From Acetobacteraceae bacterium (lineage in GTDB: Bacteria; Pseudomonadota; Alphaproteobacteria; Acetobacterales; Acetobacteraceae): a stretch of DNA of 52,700 nucleotides. The DNA is taken from positions 1-52,700 of the forward strand of contig JAMXLO010000010.1 in NCBI GenBank assembly GCA_024280945.1, in the 5' to 3' direction. Shown here piece after piece: positions 32,162-41,783 of this stretch; within the stretch, counting starts at the first letter, position 1; each line of letters begins with the position of its first letter. The notes under the pieces are model-generated. The model saw nothing but the letters and a program-made list of their open reading frames with translations. It was not told the origin of the DNA and ran no database searches. The translations under genes and the position numbers were made by a program.

Positions 32162-35085
32162 GCCAGCGCGCGTTCCAGCAACCGCACAGAGTGTATCGCC
32201 TCGCGACCACCCAGATCGCGAATCTGGTGCCGGCAGGACGTGCCATCGGCGATGACGTAATCCTCCGGCGCGGTGCTGCGAATTGCCGGCAGCAGTGCCG
32301 CCTCGGCCATGGCGCGCGATTGTTCCTGCGTCTCGCTTTGGTAGCCGAACGCACCGGCCATGCCGCAGCACGACGAAGCGATCGGCTTCACCGTCAGGTC
32401 GGGTATCCGCCTGAGTGTGTCCAGCGCTGCGGGGAATGCACCGAAAGATTTCTGGTGGCAGTGGCCATGGATATGCGCCGTCGCCGCCAGAGGTCGCAGC
32501 TGAAGCCCCGGTTTCTCACGCGCCAGAAACTCACTGAGCAGGAAGGAGCGTTCGGCGAGCGCGTCGGTGGCGGCGCCTGGTAGCAGCGAGCGATACTCGT
32601 CGCGCAAGGTCAACAGGCAGGACGGTTCGAGTCCGATCACCGGCAGGTCCTTGCCTAGACTATTGAGCGTACGCCGCGCCTCGTCACGCGCCTTGTCCAC
32701 CAGGCCAACGGCAAGCATGCTGCGACCGCAGCAGATCGGTCTGCCACGAACGTTCGGCATGCGAACACGATATCCGGCGGCCGTCAGCACCTGTAGCGCG
32801 GCGCGCAGGTTGTCCGGCTCAAACCAACGATTGAAGGTGTCGGCGAACAAGATGACATCGCCGCGCGCGTGCTTCGGCGCAAATGACGCGACCTCGCTGT
32901 CGCGAAACGCCTTGCGCTGCCATGCGGGCAGGGAACGCGCAGCGGCCAGGCCAAGCCTACGCTCGCCCAGCCGACGCAGGGCAGGGACGTAATTGCGCAA
33001 GTTCAGCAGCGGCGCGAACTGCGCGGCCACCGGAGCATAGCGCGGCAGATCTGCAATCAGCTTGTCCCGCCGGCTCAGTCCTTTGCGATCGGCATGCGCG
33101 GCCAGGACCTCGATCTTCATCTTCGCCATGTCGACGCCGGTCGGACATTCGCGCCGGCACGCCTTGCACGACACGCAAAGCGACATCGCCTCGGCGACCG
33201 CGTCGGACGCCATTGCATCGGCACCCAGTTGCCCGGTGAGTGCCAGCCGCAGCGTGTTGGCACGCCCGCGCGTCAGGTGCGTTTCGTCGCGCGTCACGCG
33301 ATACGACGGGCACATCACGCCGGCGTCGAATGCGCGACACGCGCCGTTGTTGTTGCACATCTCGACCGCGCCCAGCATGCCGCCGAAAGGCCCTGGATGC
33401 CCCGACCAGTCGAGTTTCGGCGTGAAACCCGGCGCCGGCGCGTAGCCCCAGTGGTAACGGAACAACGTGCGGTCATCCATGCGCGGCGGGCGCACGATGC
33501 GCCCTGGATTCAGGATGTTGCCTGGATCGAAAGCATCCTTCACCGTCTCGAAGGCACGCACGATGCGTGACCCGAACATGGCTTCATGAAATTCGCTGCG
33601 CGCCAGGCCATCACCGTGCTCGCCGCTGTGCGAGCCCTTATACTCACGCACCAGCGCGAAGCACTCTTCGGCCACCGCACGCATGGTGGAGACGTCCTTG
33701 GGGTCCTTCATGTTCAGCACCGGCCGGACATGCAGGCATCCAACCGAGGCATGCGCGTACCAGGTTCCCTTGGTGCCGTGCTTTTCGAACACCGCGTTCA
33801 GCCGTTCCGTGTAGTCAGCAAGGTCCTCCAGATCGACAGCGCAGTCCTCGATGAAAGAAACCGGCTTCGCATCGCCCTTCATCGACATCATGATGTTGAG
33901 GCCGGCCTCGCGCACCGCGGCGATGTCGTTCTGGAACGCGGTGTCGCTTGCGCGCACGACCGCGTTCGGATAGCCGAGATCGCCCATCAACTCTTCGAGC
34001 TCATCCAGCCTGGCCGCCAACGGTGCATCTTCGTGACCGTGGAACTCGACGATCAGCAGGGAGTCGGGCTCGCCTATCAGCATGCGGTCGATGGTGGTGC
34101 GAAAGATCGGTATGCCGCGGCCGAGGTCGATCATGGTGCGATCGACCAGCTCGACCGCCTCGGGGTCGAGTTGCACGACGTGCTGCGCTGCCTCCATCGC
34201 TTTGCGGAAGCTGGGGAATTGGCAGATGCCCAGGAGCTTGCGTGGCTTGATCGGCTGCAGCGCCAGCTCGATGGCGGCGGAGAAGGCGAGGGTGCCTTCC
34301 GATCCCACCAGCAGCCGCGCCAGGTTCTCCTGGCCGGCGAGACGCGCCACCGGCGTCAGGACCTCGATATTGTAGCCGCCCACGCGTCGCAACTGCGACG
34401 GAAACCGAGCCGCAATTTCTTCGGCTTCCGTTGCACCGAGTGTGCGCAATCGCTGGATCAGATCGGCAACGCTTCGTGGCACATCGGCGCCGATATTGTC
34501 CGGCAGCACGCCGAACTTGTGTTGCGTACCATCCGCAAGGATTGCGTCGATCGCGCGCACATTATCGGCCATCAGGCCGTAGCGGATCGACTTCGAACCG
34601 CAAGAGTTGTTGCCAGTCATGCCGCCGATCGTGCAGCGTGCATGAGTCGATGGATCGACTGGAAAGAACAGGCTGTGCTGGCGCAGCTCACCATTCAAGT
34701 GGCCGAGCACGACGCCAGGCTCGACCAGTGCAGTGCGCGCCGCAGGATCGACGTGCAGGATGCGGCGCAGGTACTTCGAACAATCGATCACCAGCGCGCG
34801 GTTGACTGTCTGGCCGCACTGGCTGGTACCGCCGCCGCGCGCGAGCACGGGCACACCCTCCTCTCGCGCGATCGCCATCGCGCCGGCGACATCGGCAATC
34901 TCCTCGGGCACGACGACGCCGATCGGCTGCACCTGGTAAATCGATGCATCGGTGGCGTAGCGTCCGCGGTCAGCGCGGCCGAACAGCACGTCGCCACGGA
35001 TCTCCCTGCGGAGGCGATCAGCGAGACGGGTGCGAATGCCTGTGGCGTGATCCCGCTGACGCAGGGGCGAATCAGTATCGTGCAT
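32158..35085 (-). CDS. YdiJ-like FAD and Fe-S D-2-hydroxyacid dehydrogenase
   Basis: A fused flavoprotein of 975 residues. The N-terminal FAD-binding-4 domain holds VPVLARGGGTSQCGQTVNRA and GGMTGNNSCGSKSIRYG. An oxidase C-terminal domain follows, with HASVGCLHVRPVLNMK and GSHSGEHGDGLARSEF (flavin and metal histidines). A ferredoxin-like part contains CVSCKACRRECPTGVD. A C-terminal CCG domain has PICCGRSML and SSCCGMAGAFG. This is the architecture of YdiJ, linked to D-2-hydroxyglutarate or D-lactate-like oxidation. The ATG at 35083-35085 has AGGAG upstream, and a longer in-frame ATG at 35121 exists. It is divergent from a glyoxylate aminotransferase with almost no gap, so the two may share regulation. 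Confidence 0.9.
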   Translation of the reverse strand: MHDTDSPLRQRDHATGIRTRLADRLRREIRGDVLFGRADRGRYATDASIYQVQPIGVVVPEEIADVAGAMAIAREEGVPVLARGGGTSQCGQTVNRALVIDCSKYLRRILHVDPAARTALVEPGVVLGHLNGELRQHSLFFPVDPSTHARCTIGGMTGNNSCGSKSIRYGLMADNVRAIDAILADGTQHKFGVLPDNIGADVPRSVADLIQRLRTLGATEAEEIAARFPSQLRRVGGYNIEVLTPVARLAGQENLARLLVGSEGTLAFSAAIELALQPIKPRKLLGICQFPSFRKAMEAAQHVVQLDPEAVELVDRTMIDLGRGIPIFRTTIDRMLIGEPDSLLIVEFHGHEDAPLAARLDELEELMGDLGYPNAVVRASDTAFQNDIAAVREAGLNIMMSMKGDAKPVSFIEDCAVDLEDLADYTERLNAVFEKHGTKGTWYAHASVGCLHVRPVLNMKDPKDVSTMRAVAEECFALVREYKGSHSGEHGDGLARSEFHEAMFGSRIVRAFETVKDAFDPGNILNPGRIVRPPRMDDRTLFRYHWGYAPAPGFTPKLDWSGHPGPFGGMLGAVEMCNNNGACRAFDAGVMCPSYRVTRDETHLTRGRANTLRLALTGQLGADAMASDAVAEAMSLCVSCKACRRECPTGVDMAKMKIEVLAAHADRKGLSRRDKLIADLPRYAPVAAQFAPLLNLRNYVPALRRLGERRLGLAAARSLPAWQRKAFRDSEVASFAPKHARGDVILFADTFNRWFEPDNLRAALQVLTAAGYRVRMPNVRGRPICCGRSMLAVGLVDKARDEARRTLNSLGKDLPVIGLEPSCLLTLRDEYRSLLPGAATDALAERSFLLSEFLAREKPGLQLRPLAATAHIHGHCHQKSFGAFPAALDTLRRIPDLTVKPIASSCCGMAGAFGYQSETQEQSRAMAEAALLPAIRSTAPEDYVIADGTSCRHQIRDLGGREAIHSVRLLERALA

Positions 35086-35120
35086 ACCGCTGATTGTCTC
35101 CTGTCGCGCCTGCGACCACA

Positions 35121-36302
35121 ATGCGCCACATGACCCAGTACCACGCCGGCCGGCATTTCCTGCAAATCCCCGGCCCTACCAATGTTCCCGACCGCGTCCT
35201 GCGCGCGATCGACAACCCCACCATCGACCACCGCGGGCCAGCCTTTGGCCAACTGGGCCTGGAGATTTTGACCAACCTCCGCTCGATCTTCCAGACCAGC
35301 GGTCCGGTCGTGATCTACCCCGCCTCCGGCACCGGCGCCTGGGAGGCCGCGCTGACCAACACCTTGTCGCCCGGTGACACGGTGCTGATGTGCCGCACCG
35401 GGTGGTTCGCAACGCTGTGGAACGAGATGGCGCAGCGGCTCGACCTCAAACCGATCTTCATCGAAACAGACTGGCGCCGCGGTGCCGATGTGGACGCGAT
35501 CGGGGCCGCGCTGGCCGACGACAAGTCGCATAGCGTCAAGGCAGTCTGCGTGGTGCACAACGAAACATCGACCGGCTGCACCTCGCGTATCGACGAAGTG
35601 CGACGCGCAATGGATGTGGCGCACCATCCGGCGCTGCTGATGGTTGATACCATCTCATCGCTCGCGTCGATCGATTATCGGCACGATGAATGGGGCGTCG
35701 ATGTCACGGTCGCAGGCTCGCAGAAGGGACTTATGTTGCCGCCCGGGTTGTCGTTCAATGCCATCAGCGACAAGGCGCTCAAGGCGGCGGAAGGTGCCAG
35801 GTTGCATCGCAGCTACTGGGACTGGCGGCCTATGCTGGAAGCGAACAAGACCGGCTACTTCCCCTACACCCCAGGCACCAATCTGCTGTTCGGGTTGAAC
35901 GAGGCGGTGAAGATGCTGCTGGAGGAAGGGCTGGCGAACGTCTTCGCCCGCCACGACCGTCACGCCGAAGCGACCCGCCGCGCTGTGCGCGCCTGGGGCC
36001 TGGAAGTTCAGTGCGCTGATCCGCGGCACTATTCATCATCGCTTACCGCAGTGCGAGTACCGGAAGACCACAGCGCCGATGCGTTGCGCGCAACCATTCT
36101 GGAAAAATGCAACATGAGCCTGGGCAATGGTCTGGGGATCCTGAAGGATCGCGTCTTCCGTATCGGCCATCTGGGCGATTTCGGCGACCTGCAGCTGATC
36201 GGTGCGCTCGGGGGCGTGGAGATCGGCCTGCGTGCGACCGGTGTCCCGCACAAGGCAGGTGGCGTGCAGGCCGCGGTGGATTATCTTGCGGGCAATGCCT
36301 GA
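35121..36302 (+). CDS. Serine/alanine-glyoxylate aminotransferase
   Basis: PLP-dependent class V aminotransferase of 393 residues that makes glycine from glyoxylate with serine or alanine as amino donor. Visible marks are FLQIPGPTNVPDRVLRAIDN at the N-terminus, YPASGTGAWEAALTNTLSPG, VHNETSTGCTSRIDEVR, VDTISSLASID and DVTVAGSQKGLMLPPGLSF, where the lysine binds PLP. The ATG at 35121 gives MRHMTQYHAG; the ATG three codons later may be used. The gene is divergent from the YdiJ-like dehydrogenase and suggests glyoxylate or C2 metabolism as in the serine cycle. Other serine-cycle genes are not in view. Confidence 0.88.
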   Translation: MRHMTQYHAGRHFLQIPGPTNVPDRVLRAIDNPTIDHRGPAFGQLGLEILTNLRSIFQTSGPVVIYPASGTGAWEAALTNTLSPGDTVLMCRTGWFATLWNEMAQRLDLKPIFIETDWRRGADVDAIGAALADDKSHSVKAVCVVHNETSTGCTSRIDEVRRAMDVAHHPALLMVDTISSLASIDYRHDEWGVDVTVAGSQKGLMLPPGLSFNAISDKALKAAEGARLHRSYWDWRPMLEANKTGYFPYTPGTNLLFGLNEAVKMLLEEGLANVFARHDRHAEATRRAVRAWGLEVQCADPRHYSSSLTAVRVPEDHSADALRATILEKCNMSLGNGLGILKDRVFRIGHLGDFGDLQLIGALGGVEIGLRATGVPHKAGGVQAAVDYLAGNA

Positions 36303-36386
36303 GCCGTCTGCGCCACCCGTCTGCTCCCCTGGCCCATAGCGCGCGCTTGCGTCTATCGTTCTCCGGCAGCCAGCAGGGAGGACGAA

Positions 36387-37085
36387 ATGATCGAAGTCTG
36401 GACCTGGCCGACGCCGAACGGTCACAAGGTACACATCACGCTCGAGGAACTTGGGCTGCCGTACAAGGTAATCCCGGTCAACATCAGCAAGGGAGATCAG
36501 TTCAAGCCGGAATTCCTGGCGATCACACCAAACCATCGGATCCCGGCGATCGTCGATCCTGACGGTCCCGGAGGCAAACGACTCACATTGTTCGAGTCAG
36601 CAGCGATCATGATCTACCTGTCGGAAAAAGCCGGCGGCAAGCTGATCCCGCACGATCCAATCGGCCGCTACAAATGTCTCGAATGGATGATGTTTCAGAT
36701 GGGCGGGGTAGGGCCGATGTTCGGCCAGTACAACCATTTCGCGAATTACGCCGTCGAGAAGATTCCCTATGCGATCGAGCGCTACACCAACGAGGTTGCG
36801 CGCCTGCACCGCGCGCTAAACAAGCGACTGGCCGAAGCGACCTGGCTGGCCGGCGACGAATACAGCCTGGCTGACATCATCACCTTCCCCTGGATCCGCA
36901 ACCCCGAGCGCCGCAATATCGACCTGGATGACTATCCGAATGTGAAGCGATGGCATGATGCGATTGCAGCGCGGCCAGCGGTGCAACGCGGTGTCGCTGT
37001 CCTCCCTGAGTACCAGCGCAAAGGCGTGATGACTGACGCCGAACGCGAGATCATGTTCGGCAAGACGCAGTTCGCTGTGCGCTAG
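36387..37085 (+). CDS. Glutathione S-transferase, YghU/YfcG (Nu) type
   Basis: A 232-residue glutathione transferase. The thioredoxin-like N-terminal domain begins MIEVWTWPTPNGHKVHITLE, where T9 and N11 correspond to the Thr/Asn pair that replaces the catalytic Ser/Tyr in Nu-class enzymes. NHRIPAIVDPDGPGG and FESAAIMIYLSEKAGG form the glutathione site. The helical domain contains RLAEATWLAGDEYSLADIITFPW. Relatives act as disulfide-bond reductases with glutathione. GGGAGG stands 5 bp before the ATG. Its TAG overlaps the stop of the convergent DMT exporter (shared CTAG). Confidence 0.9.
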   Translation: MIEVWTWPTPNGHKVHITLEELGLPYKVIPVNISKGDQFKPEFLAITPNHRIPAIVDPDGPGGKRLTLFESAAIMIYLSEKAGGKLIPHDPIGRYKCLEWMMFQMGGVGPMFGQYNHFANYAVEKIPYAIERYTNEVARLHRALNKRLAEATWLAGDEYSLADIITFPWIRNPERRNIDLDDYPNVKRWHDAIAARPAVQRGVAVLPEYQRKGVMTDAEREIMFGKTQFAVR

Positions 37086-38029
37086 CGACGCCCGACTCCC
37101 TCTCCCCTCGCGGGAGGGGGGTGGGGGAGGGGGCCTTGGCTCGACTGTCGTGACGGCACAGCCTCGGCTCCCCGTCGACTAACCAACCAGCAACCCAGCG
37201 ACGATACGACGAGACCTATCAGCGTCAGAGCCGATAGACGCTCGCCGAGAAGGACCCAGGCCATAAGCGCGGCTGTGCCTGGGACCAGATAGAAGTTCGC
37301 GGTCGCGCGCGCCGCGGTTCCGTGCATGAGCATCAGGTAGTAGAGCGCCATGCCCCCAAGCGACACCGCACCCGCATTCCAGGCGATGGCGCCAATCGCC
37401 TGACCGTTCCATACGGCGTGCGGCGTCTCGAAAATCGCAGTGGCAGCGACGCCCGCCACAGTGGCGGCAACCAGTTGCACCGTTGTTCCCTCGATGATCG
37501 GCACGCCACGGCAGAAGCGTCCGAAATACAGTGTGCCGGTACAGAGTGCGACGACCCCGCCGGCGGTTAGCATGAGGCCATCGAGTTCCACCGGACTTCG
37601 CGCCGCTGCCAGACCGACAACGAGTACGACGCCTGCCGCCCCCAGCAGCAGTCCCAGCCATTGCGTGGCTCGCAGGCGCTCTCCCAGCAGCGGCCAGGCG
37701 AGCAAAGCCGTCAGCAGCGGATTAAGCGTCTGCACCAGCGCGATCGGTGCGGCAGCCGTCCGAACCATGGCGTAGTGTGCGGTCATCAACACCGCGGTAT
37801 TGGTCAGCACGCCGGCGACCGCACAATGCCCCCACCGTCCGGCCAGCCCGCGCCATGGCCGTCGCAGCATAAGGGCGAGGAACAGCAGGATCGCCGAAGC
37901 CAGTACAAGCCGAACCGTGACGAACAGGAGCGGCGAGAGAAACCGCAGGCCGACGCGCGCCGCAATGAACGAAGAAGCCCACAAGAACACGAAGCCGAAG
38001 GGTGCGAGACGTAGCATTCGGGCGGCCAA
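37082..38029 (-). CDS. EamA/DMT-family transporter with repeat-encoded C-terminal tail
   Basis: Drug/metabolite exporter-type membrane protein of 315 residues with ten predicted spans in two EamA halves. Half 1 runs from FGFVFLWASSFIAARVGLRF to WLGLLLGAAGVVLVVGLAA. Half 2 runs from LDGLMLTAGGVVALCTGTLY to LTLIGLVVSSLGCWLVSRRG. Prolines after LVQTLNPLLTALLAWPLLGE are typical. The last about 17 residues (GPLPHPPPARGEGVGRR) are encoded by the GC-rich hairpin repeat, beyond the natural end of the last span. The stop shares CTAG with the glutathione transferase stop. Substrate unknown; amino acids or other small metabolites are exported by relatives. Confidence 0.85.
   Translation of the reverse strand: MAARMLRLAPFGFVFLWASSFIAARVGLRFLSPLLFVTVRLVLASAILLFLALMLRRPWRGLAGRWGHCAVAGVLTNTAVLMTAHYAMVRTAAAPIALVQTLNPLLTALLAWPLLGERLRATQWLGLLLGAAGVVLVVGLAAARSPVELDGLMLTAGGVVALCTGTLYFGRFCRGVPIIEGTTVQLVAATVAGVAATAIFETPHAVWNGQAIGAIAWNAGAVSLGGMALYYLMLMHGTAARATANFYLVPGTAALMAWVLLGERLSALTLIGLVVSSLGCWLVSRRGAEAVPSRQSSQGPLPHPPPARGEGVGRR
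37095..37135. repeat. GC-rich hairpin repeat, copy 3 (inside the DMT-exporter 3' end)
   Basis: The unit reads CTCCC-x-CTCGC-GGGAG and then G-rich arms (GGGGGTGGGGGAGGGGGCC), the same design as copies 1 and 2. It lies between two convergent genes but is translated as the C-terminal tail of the exporter. Confidence 0.8.
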
Positions 38030-38625
38030 TTAGCACCGCCCGGCGATGGGGCATCAATCCGCTGGTGGCCCGCAACCTGGCGCCACACGGTGGCCGGAGG
38101 AGAATGCGCGGGGATCTGCGCCTCGCGCCGCACAGCAGGCGCATGCTTGCGCCGGGGCAAAGGCTGGCAGGCACTGCACGACGCCTTCAGCGGCGAGCGC
38201 GAAGCCACACCGGTCCAGCCGCTGAGTTCCAGGACGACCTCGTTGCTGGCGCGCTGCGCGTGGGCGCGATCCGGCAGCATAGCGGCGCCCAAGTGGGGAT
38301 CACCGACCTGTCTGCAGGGGGTTGGCAGCCAACGACACAAGAGCAAGGCCGGATTTGCACTCCGCTTCCGTCCCCGCGGTGCCAGGACGGCGGCTGCGTA
38401 ATCGTGGGTATCGGCCGCTCTTTGTCATACAATTGATACTCTTCTTCACGCATCAATCCGGATCTTGCGGCTCCACTACGAACTATTTGGTAGGGCCGTA
38501 AGGACTGTGCCTTCTTTGCTAAAACCGCGTCGCTTTTCCCGGATGCAACCCTCAGTTAAGCTTGATGGTGATAACAGGGTCGCCACGAGTGCCACTTTGA
38601 AGCAGCGAAGGCGAAGTCACCGCCG
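38030..38625. other. Gap upstream of pleD, no gene supported
   Basis: About 600 bp. Frames of 90-180 codons are open on both strands across 38040-38450, but they have no credible starts or family patterns. From about 38420 the base composition turns AT-richer (TTGTCATACAATTGATACTC), which probably marks the pleD promoter region. No RNA gene was recognised. Confidence 0.4.
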
Positions 38626-40014
38626 ATGACCGCGAGGATCCTGATCGTCGACGACGTGCCCGCGAACACCCGGCTGCTCGAGGCAAAGCTGTCCGCCGAG
38701 TATTACCAGGTCGCCAGCGCGAAGGACGGGTTCGAGGCGCTGCGCATGGCGTTGGACTGGCAGCCGGATCTCATCCTGCTCGACGTCATGATGCCAGGCA
38801 TGGATGGCTTCGAGTGTTGTCGGCGTCTGAAACAGGACGCGACCACGCTGCACATTCCCGTCGTCATGATCACCGCGCTCGGCGAGCCGTCAGAGCGGTT
38901 GCATGGGCTGGAATCGGGGGCCGACGACTTCCTGACCAAGCCGGTGGAGTATGAGACCCTGATGGCCAGGGTGCGCAGCCTGGTTCGGCTCAAGCGGCTG
39001 CTCGACGAGTGGCGCGCCCGCGGCGAGACGGCACGGGCGATGGGGCTGACCAACGACGCGGTCACGCTACCGGCGGTCGCCGGTGCACGTGCGCTGGTTG
39101 TGGACGACTGGGATCTCGGCGCCCAGACCATTCAAGACGCGCTCGCGCGCGACGGGATCGTCGCGAGCCGGGCACGAACCGCCGCCGAGGCTTTGAAGCT
39201 GTCGGCAGCCATCCCGTTCGACCTTGTCGTGCTCAGCCTACTGCTGATCGAGGAGGATCCGCTCAAGCTGGCATCATCATTGCGCGCGGCCGATGCCACG
39301 CGCGACACGCCGGTGCTTTTGGTCGCCGAACCGGAAGAGCGCGGCACGATCCTGCGTGGGTTCGATCTCGGCGCGAACGATTGGCTTATGTTGCCTCTCG
39401 ACGAGAATGAACTGCGCGCTCGCGCGCGGAACCAGATCAGGCGGAAATTCTATCAGGATCGGCTGCGCAGCGACCTTGGAACAGCGCTCGAGATGGCGCT
39501 GATCGATCCGCTCTCCGGCCTGCACAATCAACGTTACCTGATGCGCCACCTGCGCGGGCTCCTGGAGACCGGACCGAACCGCGACCTCGCGTTGCTGATG
39601 ATCGATGTCGATCACTTCAAGGCCGTGAACGACGAGTATGGCCATGCCATTGGCGACAAGGCACTGCGCGCAGTTGCCGACGTGCTGCGTGCGAACACCC
39701 GGGTTTTCGATTCGGTGGCACGCTATGGTGGCGAGGAATTCGTCGTCGTGATGCCGGGCGTCGGCCTGGATGACGCGACAGCCGCCGCCGAAAGGCTTCG
39801 GGCCGCAATCGAGACCACCGGCTTTGCCTGGGACACGGTGGGGCACTACCGCCTGACCGTCAGCATCGGCGTCGCGAGCAACGGGGAGACCCCCGGGACG
39901 GCCGAGGCATTGCTACACGCCGCAGACCTTGCGCTGTACGCGGCGAAACGGGGCGGGCGTAACCGTGTCGAAATCGCCGCTCCGACGGAACCTGGAGCCG
40001 GCGCAGCTACTTGA
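38626..40014 (+). CDS. pleD: PleD-family response regulator, REC-REC-GGDEF diguanylate cyclase
   Basis: A 462-residue cytoplasmic protein that makes cyclic di-GMP when its first receiver domain is phosphorylated. REC1 (residues 4-120) has the acidic pair in LIVDDVP, the phospho-acceptor Asp in [10 protein letters not shown] and the Lys in [14 protein letters not shown]2 (about 147-270) is degenerate: the acceptor position reads VVLSLLL, as in other PleD proteins where it acts as an adaptor. The GGDEF domain (about 290-455) has the active GGEEF motif, the upstream [16 protein letters not shown] and an RVFD inhibitory I-site at the right distance. In alphaproteobacteria PleD steers polar development and surface attachment; divK, often next door, is absent here. 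It is convergent with rpmG and overlaps it by 8 bp. Confidence 0.93.
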   Translation: MTARILIVDDVPANTRLLEAKLSAEYYQVASAKDGFEALRMALDWQPDLILLDVMMPGMDGFECCRRLKQDATTLHIPVVMITALGEPSERLHGLESGADDFLTKPVEYETLMARVRSLVRLKRLLDEWRARGETARAMGLTNDAVTLPAVAGARALVVDDWDLGAQTIQDALARDGIVASRARTAAEALKLSAAIPFDLVVLSLLLIEEDPLKLASSLRAADATRDTPVLLVAEPEERGTILRGFDLGANDWLMLPLDENELRARARNQIRRKFYQDRLRSDLGTALEMALIDPLSGLHNQRYLMRHLRGLLETGPNRDLALLMIDVDHFKAVNDEYGHAIGDKALRAVADVLRANTRVFDSVARYGGEEFVVVMPGVGLDDATAAAERLRAAIETTGFAWDTVGHYRLTVSIGVASNGETPGTAEALLHAADLALYAAKRGGRNRVEIAAPTEPGAGAAT

Positions 40015-40174
40015 TTTTCGCTTCCCGGAACGGCACGTGCTTGCGCACGACGGGATCATACTTCTTCAGTTCCAGCTTGCCGGTCTGGGTACGCGCGTTC
40101 TTCTTGGTGACGTAGAAGAAGCCGGTATCGGCGCTCGAGACGAGCTTGATCTGGATCGTGTTGGTCTTCGCCAT
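40007..40174 (-). CDS. rpmG: 50S ribosomal protein L33
   Basis: A 55-residue ribosomal protein starting [20 protein letters not shown] and ending [11 protein letters not shown] at 40007-40009. The middle, [20 protein letters not shown], is the L33 core. The zinc-binding cysteine pairs of some L33 forms are absent, as is normal for the alphaproteobacterial zinc-free version. Ribosome site AGAGGATTAAGCG precedes the ATG. Its 3' end overlaps pleD on the other strand. Confidence 0.97.
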   Translation of the reverse strand: MAKTNTIQIKLVSSADTGFFYVTKKNARTQTGKLELKKYDPVVRKHVPFREAKIK

Positions 40175-40232
40175 CGCTTAATCCTCTCGCTCGACAGAAC
40201 ATGCGGTTCCGGCCCTCTGCGGTCAAGCGCGG

Positions 40233-41783
40233 TCATCGCGCGCCGCCTGCTGAGGAGATCTGTCCGGTGGTATTGATTGGTGGGAGCAGCGCGGCCGCAT
40301 AGGCGGCAGGGTCGCCGATCAGAAGCTTGGCGACATCCAGATCCGCATCTCGCCCTTCGGCCGCCGGACAGTAATTGCGGATTGCCAGGACTTCCGTGGG
40401 GCGAAGGGGTGCCCGTGCCGCTCTGTGGATCTCCAGCGCCTTGGACATCGGTTGCTGGCCCTGCGAGAGGGCAGCAAGGTCAGCGCTCAGCGCTGCCCGT
40501 CCAAGGCTGGTGCAGACTTGCGGCAGGACGCCCAGGCTCTGGATCGGCCAGCCGCGCGGCGCAAGGATCCGGCTCCAGGTGACGAACAGCTCGCCACCGT
40601 CTGGTAATGGTGCGATGGTCTGAACCAGCCCCTTGCCCAAGGTGGAGCTGCCCACCACCACGCCACGGCCGCGGTCGGCCAGCGCGGCCGCCAGGACCTC
40701 GGCGGCGCTCGCGGTGCGGCCATCGACGACGACAACGATTGGCAGGCCGGGCACGAGTTCGCCGGCGCTGGATCGCCAGATGTGGTTTGCGTCTGGGTCG
40801 CGGCCAGCGGTGGTCGCGACAATCCCGGCTGGCAGAAGCGTGTCGGCCGCAGTGACCGCCTGTCGCAGCACACCGCCGCGATTGCCTCGCAGGTCCAGCA
40901 CGATGCCTGCTGGGTTTTTCAGATTGGCGAGGCCCTGCTCGATCGCATGGGCAAGGTGGGCGTCGGTCGAGTGATTGAAAGCCGTCACCTGGATGACCAG
41001 CACCTCGGCGAGACGCTGCGTGAATACTGTCTCGGGCGGCACCAAAGCACGCCGCAGATCGGCGGTGTGCCGGCGCCCGTCGCGGCTTCGCCAGGCCAAG
41101 GTGACATGGGTGTCCTCTGGTCCGGCGATCGAGGCCGTGACCGTGCCGGCGTCCTTGCCCTGGGTGGTTTCGCCATCCACCGCCAGGATCACATCCCCCG
41201 GTCGAACGCCGGCAAGTGCCGCCGGGCCATCCGCGACGGCTTCCACTACCACAATCGCGGAGCCACGCCGGATAAGGCGAAGGCCTGCGCCGGCATGACC
41301 GATGCGCCGTTCGCGATCCTCACTGGCATCACCGGGCGGCACGTAACGGGAGTAAGGGTCCAAATGGTTGAACAGCTCGTCGAAGAAGCTCTGAATGACG
41401 CCCTGGCTGCCGGCTCGCAGCACGAGCGGAGAGCTCTGAGCCGCGGCCAACGCAAGCTGAGCGGCGATCGCTGCCCAACCGGCGATATCAGCGTCCGGTG
41501 GCGACGGTAGCAGCGCGACGACCCGACCACGTGCCGCCAGCCGGAGCCTGCCGTCGCGCAACTCGCAGACCAGTGCGGGGTCCAGCGCGGTCAGTCCGCG
41601 GAGGCCCCAGATAGTGAGCTGCGGCACCGGAACCGGTTCCAGCGTGCGCGGCGCCATGAAGGTCAGCGCCGTGGCATACACGTTGCCAACAACCGCCGCG
41701 TCAAACGCTGGCGACGCAGTTCCCAGCTGAGCTTCCGCGGGAACGACGAGCAGCAGTACGAATAGTGCACCAACGCGGATCAC
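40233..41783 (-). CDS. S41-family carboxy-terminal processing protease
   Basis: Exported serine protease of 516 residues with signal peptide MIRVGALFVLLLVVPAEAQ. A PDZ domain (about 160-240; LRLIRRGSAIVVVEAVADGP, GVRPGDVILAVDGE) precedes the S41 domain. Catalytic Ser lies in VDGRTASAAEVLAAAL and Lys in SSTLGKGLVQTI, with GIVLDLRGNRGGVLRQAV before them. The N-terminal 100 residues are poorly conserved and may be an accessory domain. The ATG overlaps the rnr stop by four bases, so it is expressed as the tail of the topA-rnr unit. It is shorter in helical linker than classic CtpA; the substrate is unknown. Confidence 0.85.
   Translation of the reverse strand: MIRVGALFVLLLVVPAEAQLGTASPAFDAAVVGNVYATALTFMAPRTLEPVPVPQLTIWGLRGLTALDPALVCELRDGRLRLAARGRVVALLPSPPDADIAGWAAIAAQLALAAAQSSPLVLRAGSQGVIQSFFDELFNHLDPYSRYVPPGDASEDRERRIGHAGAGLRLIRRGSAIVVVEAVADGPAALAGVRPGDVILAVDGETTQGKDAGTVTASIAGPEDTHVTLAWRSRDGRRHTADLRRALVPPETVFTQRLAEVLVIQVTAFNHSTDAHLAHAIEQGLANLKNPAGIVLDLRGNRGGVLRQAVTAADTLLPAGIVATTAGRDPDANHIWRSSAGELVPGLPIVVVVDGRTASAAEVLAAALADRGRGVVVGSSTLGKGLVQTIAPLPDGGELFVTWSRILAPRGWPIQSLGVLPQVCTSLGRAALSADLAALSQGQQPMSKALEIHRAARAPLRPTEVLAIRNYCPAAEGRDADLDVAKLLIGDPAAYAAALLPPINTTGQISSAGGAR

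Noticed and set aside
37095-37135. GC-rich hairpin as a bidirectional terminator between the convergent GST and DMT genes
   Set aside because: No T-runs, and the same element occurs inside phnI and a permease gene, so it is better explained as a dispersed repeat.
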